Shown: positions 61,867 to 64,000 of the stretch, in pieces
Layout: the number at the start of each line of letters is the position of its first letter
Numbering within the stretch: position 1 is the stretch's first letter
From: Allotamlana fucoidanivorans
GTDB taxonomy: Bacteria > Bacteroidota > Bacteroidia > Flavobacteriales > Flavobacteriaceae
Assembly (NCBI RefSeq): GCF_006265225.1
Contig: NZ_VDCS01000004.1
Coordinates: 124,001 to 188,000 of the forward strand
Reading direction: 5' to 3'
DNA length: 64,000 bases
Notes under the pieces: model-generated
What the model saw: only the letters and a program-made list of their open reading frames with translations
The model's database searches: none
What the model was told of the DNA's origin: nothing
Program-made: the position numbers and the translations under genes

Positions 61867-63118
61867 TTGCTTCCATTAAATTCCATTCACCAACAAATTG
61901 AATTGGTGCATGACCAGTTGAGATACCTGTTATACTTATAGAGGCTATATTTGAATCAAAACAATAAATATCACCTCTGGATTTATCTGTCCTTACTTCG
62001 TTAATAGATACTCCTACCGTATAAATACCTTGCCCTAATATCATATTTTCTATTTTACTTTTTATAGAGACTTGCCCTTTATCTTCAAAAATACTCTTGG
62101 AAAACAAAGAAAAGAAATTAGCAACCTGTTTAGCATCTTTATCAATAAAGGAATAGTTAACCCAATACTTGCTCACTTTATCATCTATATCTAAGTTAAT
62201 TTCAAAACTATACGCTTCATTATGTATTAATTCAACAAAACCAGTAGTGTTTACAATCTCTTTGCTTTCATTATTCAATATTTTGATGCTTTTTAACTTA
62301 ACCAAACCATTACCTCCAACAATTTTATCGGTATTTTGAAAAGATTGATAATACCGCTGGATTCCGTCCGAGACGTCATCACCGCATACAAGCTCTTTTC
62401 CATGGTCCATTAACAATATTTTATTAGCTATCCTCGCTACCTGCGGCATGGTATGAGATACAAAAATAACTGCTGTATTTTGCAACAACTCACCTATCCT
62501 AGTTAAGCATTTCATTCTAAATCCTACATCCCCAACCGCCAATACCTCATCAATAAGCAACACATCAGGTTCCATTTGAGCAGCTACGGCAAAGCCTAAG
62601 CGTACCTTCATACCAGAACTATAATTTTGTACAGGCATATCGATAAACTCGCGTATTTCAGCAAAATCGATAATGGCTTCTACTTTAGCGTCTATTTCTT
62701 TTTTAGTAAAACCTAATATAGCACCATTGTTGTAGATATTTTCTCGTCCGGTAAGTATGGGGTTAAAACCCGCGCCAAGTTCAATAAGCGCTCCTACGCG
62801 CCCCTTAATAGTGACTTTACCGGCGTCAGGGTTTATTAAGCCATTTAATATTTTAAGCAAAGTACTTTTACCCGCCCCATTATGCCCTATAAGTCCCAGA
62901 CACTCGCCGCGGCGTAGCTCAAAACTTATATCTTTTACCGCCCAGAATTCTTTAGGGCGTAACAGACGTGTATGGGACTGCCCCTGAACATTTGAAATCA
63001 AATCTTTAACACCATACCACAAGCTCGTTTTAAGATCCTTACAAAACTTCTTACTTAGGCCTTCTACCTTAACGAGAACTTCGTTAGTTGTATCTATATG
63101 TTGGTCTTTTTTATTCAA
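61856..63118 (-). CDS. wzt: ABC transporter ATP-binding protein with C-terminal cargo domain (Wzt)
   Basis: Wzt powers export of a finished lipid-linked glycan. The chosen 420-residue form has Walker A GHNGAGKST, ABC signature NYSSGMKVRLG and Walker B VLLIDEVLAVGD. It ends in a beta-rich C-terminal domain (last 160 residues) like the Wzt cargo-binding part that reads the chain end. I start it at the TTG at 63118 (NKKDQHIDTTNEVL). An ATG at 63190 extends the frame, but its extra residues (HKRFTFHKRRFT-like) are a translation of a 7-nt repeat tract and overlap the pseudogene end, so that start seems doubtful. Neither start is certain. Confidence 0.88.
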   Translation of the reverse strand: MNKKDQHIDTTNEVLVKVEGLSKKFCKDLKTSLWYGVKDLISNVQGQSHTRLLRPKEFWAVKDISFELRRGECLGLIGHNGAGKSTLLKILNGLINPDAGKVTIKGRVGALIELGAGFNPILTGRENIYNNGAILGFTKKEIDAKVEAIIDFAEIREFIDMPVQNYSSGMKVRLGFAVAAQMEPDVLLIDEVLAVGDVGFRMKCLTRIGELLQNTAVIFVSHTMPQVARIANKILLMDHGKELVCGDDVSDGIQRYYQSFQNTDKIVGGNGLVKLKSIKILNNESKEIVNTTGFVELIHNEAYSFEINLDIDDKVSKYWVNYSFIDKDAKQVANFFSLFSKSIFEDKGQVSIKSKIENMILGQGIYTVGVSINEVRTDKSRGDIYCFDSNIASISITGISTGHAPIQFVGEWNLMEANEA

Positions 63119-63134
63119 TTTATTGTTTTTGTTC

Positions 63135-63190
63135 GTGAAACGTCTTTTGTGAAATGTGAAACGTTTATGGTGAAACGTCTCACCCCTCAC
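63135..63190. repeat. 7-nt-period repeat tract downstream of the four-helix pseudogene
   Basis: On the plus strand the 9-mer GTGAAACGT occurs exactly at 63135-63143, 63156-63164 and 63170-63178, with the variant GTGAAATGT at 63149-63157. Spacings are 14, 7 and 14, so the base period is 7 nt. The tract ends in GTCTCAC CCCTCAC units in the opposite sense. Confidence 0.7.
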
Positions 63191-63558
63191 ACTTTACCCC
63201 TTCCGTTTCAAATAATTTCTTAATCCTAAATAACAACTGTTTTACTTTTAAACACATATCAACAGTATCTTGATTATCATTAACAAACTGTAAGCGAACT
63301 GCAATTAAATACTGAGTCTCCACTTCAGCTAAAGCCCCTAAAGCAATAGACAAAAACTGTATCAGTTCCTTATCACTTTTTCTACCGCATCCCTCCGATA
63401 TATTAGTCCGATATTTTAGAAGGAATAGAAACCTCGGCACGCTGCATCTTACTGGTCAACACATAACGCTCAGCATCAGGAAAAACCGAAGTAATTTTAT
63501 AAATCAGTTCAATCAAATCCATACTCGATTTCCAAACCTCTAAATCCTTATGATCCAT
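63180..63558 (-). pseudogene. Four-helix-bundle (23S rRNA IVP-type) protein gene, frameshifted
   Basis: The reading frame opens at the ATG at 63558 with MDHKDLEVWKSSMDLIELIY and runs to a stop at 63403-63405. From about 63404 on a second frame continues the family with NISEGCGRKSDKELIQF and ends at 63180. A 13-bp insertion at 63405-63417, resembling an imperfect copy of the next 13 bases (10 of 13 match), shifts the frame. Removing it restores a 121-residue protein of the usual family length. The family is found as stand-alone genes and inside 23S rRNA intervening sequences. It sits between wzm and wzt, flanked by repeat tracts, and looks like an intruder in the operon. Confidence 0.85.
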
Positions 63559-63579
63559 ATTTTTTGTTATTCGAAAAAC

Positions 63580-63635
63580 ATCTCACGTCTCACCCTTCAC
63601 GTTTCTCATCCCACTGCTCTCCTCTCACACGTTTC
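63580..63635. repeat. 7-nt-period repeat tract upstream of the four-helix pseudogene
   Basis: On the plus strand from 63580 the DNA reads as heptamers ATCTCAC, GTCTCAC, CCTTCAC, GTTTCTC, ATCCCAC, TGCTCTC, CTCTCAC, ACGTTTC. An 11-bp piece, ACGTCTCACCC, is shared with the other tract (63585-63595 and 63175-63185) in the same orientation. Together the two tracts bracket the pseudogene. Confidence 0.6.
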
Positions 63636-64000
63636 AAACCCGTTCAACAATAATAGGAATAGACAACCGATACCATACCAAAGCCACGCACATTAAAGGA
63701 ATACTTCCTAGTAACAACATCATATAATAATTGACAAATTCTAACGAGCCGCCCGTTAGTACATTCCTGGTAACTTCAATAATTGGAGTAAGCGGATTGT
63801 ACAGCATCAAGGTTTTCATAATACCTGAATCGGGAATAGCATACACTACGGGAGTAATATACATCACAAACGATAATCCTAAGCTTATAAACTTGTTAAC
63901 ATCTCCATACAACATACTTACCGGAGTTATAAATAGTCCTATCATAGTACCAATAAAAATAGCAGCTAATAAGGCCAAAGGAAAAAACAAGATATACCAG
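63634..64000 (-). CDS. wzm: ABC-2 type polysaccharide export permease (Wzm), 5' end beyond the window
   Basis: The frame is open from the right edge (WYILFFPLALLAAIFIG) to the stop at 63634, giving 122 residues of the C-terminal part. It has at least three transmembrane helices and the LFITPVSMLYGDVNKFISLGLSF loop, then MYITPVVYAIPDSG and LMLYNPLTPIIEVTRNVL, which are diagnostic for the end of ABC-2 permeases of the O-antigen/capsule type. It is the membrane partner of wzt. The two are separated by about 440-515 bp holding the four-helix pseudogene and repeats, which is unusual for this normally tight gene pair. Confidence 0.9.
   Translation of the reverse strand, partial: WYILFFPLALLAAIFIGTMIGLFITPVSMLYGDVNKFISLGLSFVMYITPVVYAIPDSGIMKTLMLYNPLTPIIEVTRNVLTGGSLEFVNYYMMLLLGSIPLMCVALVWYRLSIPIIVERV

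Noticed and set aside
63135-63190. The short regular repeats as a CRISPR array
   Set aside because: The units are 7 nt with no unique spacers, no conserved 25-40 nt repeat and no cas genes nearby.
63180-63440. The GTG-started 86-codon frame read as a complete small protein
   Set aside because: It lacks the first helix of the four-helix family, which is present in another frame directly upstream; it is the tail of a frameshifted gene.
1-64000. Phage, integron, transposase or tRNA genes
   Set aside because: No integrase, transposase, capsid or cloverleaf sequence was recognised on either strand. The polysaccharide locus shows signs of gene exchange only through its mixed content.

Overview
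The window reads as the chromosome of a marine-type Flavobacteriaceae bacterium (Bacteroidota). The DNA is AT-rich. Start codons lack Shine-Dalgarno sites, and several genes have a TAnnTTTG -7 box of the Bacteroidota sigma factor a short distance upstream. The gene content is typical of the family: a PorV/PorQ-like outer membrane protein, a DUF1573 protein, an rluD-PASTA / ddl / coaD block, and birA / rsfS / ftsH / LUD / cdsA / psd in order. No tRNA, rRNA, CRISPR array or insertion sequence was seen.

Region 1 (1-24.8 kb) is housekeeping DNA on both strands. It holds yaaA (cut by the window edge), a radical SAM protein, a lipoprotein with a PliI-like domain, rluD with a PASTA protein, ddl, coaD, a SulP transporter, a NUDIX hydrolase, pyrE, an SRPBCC protein, birA, rsfS-ftsH, a LUD protein, and a phospholipid operon (cdsA, psd, acyl-CoA-binding protein). 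These are followed by a CBM9-like secreted protein, an Arg/Pro-tailed secreted protein, valS, a DUF1573 protein, a DUF808 membrane protein, pssA, a PorV/PorQ-like protein and a DUF4105/Lnb-like membrane protein. Hairpin terminators separate several convergent pairs.

Region 2 (24.8-64 kb) is one surface-polysaccharide locus of 36 genes plus one pseudogene, all on the minus strand. Most neighbours overlap or abut, and transcription enters from beyond the right edge. In transcription order it starts with an ABC-2 permease (Wzm, cut by the edge), a broken four-helix-bundle gene flanked by 7-nt-period repeats, and Wzt with a C-terminal cargo domain. Next come two unrelated sulfotransferases around a glycosyltransferase-methyltransferase-methyltransferase fusion, a methyltransferase, a WbsX (GH99-like) protein, a long run of GT2, GT4, GT14-like and GT8-like glycosyltransferases with an acyltransferase-3 protein, and wecB. 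The locus ends with a nonulosonic acid module (neuB, neuC, neuA) followed by asnB, more glycosyltransferases, a Wzy/WaaL-type O-antigen protein and a WcaJ-type initiating phosphotransferase.

Together these genes suggest a long glycan built on undecaprenyl phosphate, carrying a sialic-acid-like sugar and possibly an amidated sugar acid. It may be decorated by O-acetyl, O-methyl and sulfate groups and exported by Wzm/Wzt. The modification genes beside wzt are candidates for chain-end capping. The most unusual items are the GT-MT-MT fusion, the nonulosonate module without a recognisable transferase, the asnB gene directly after neuA, and the heptad repeat tracts around the four-helix pseudogene.
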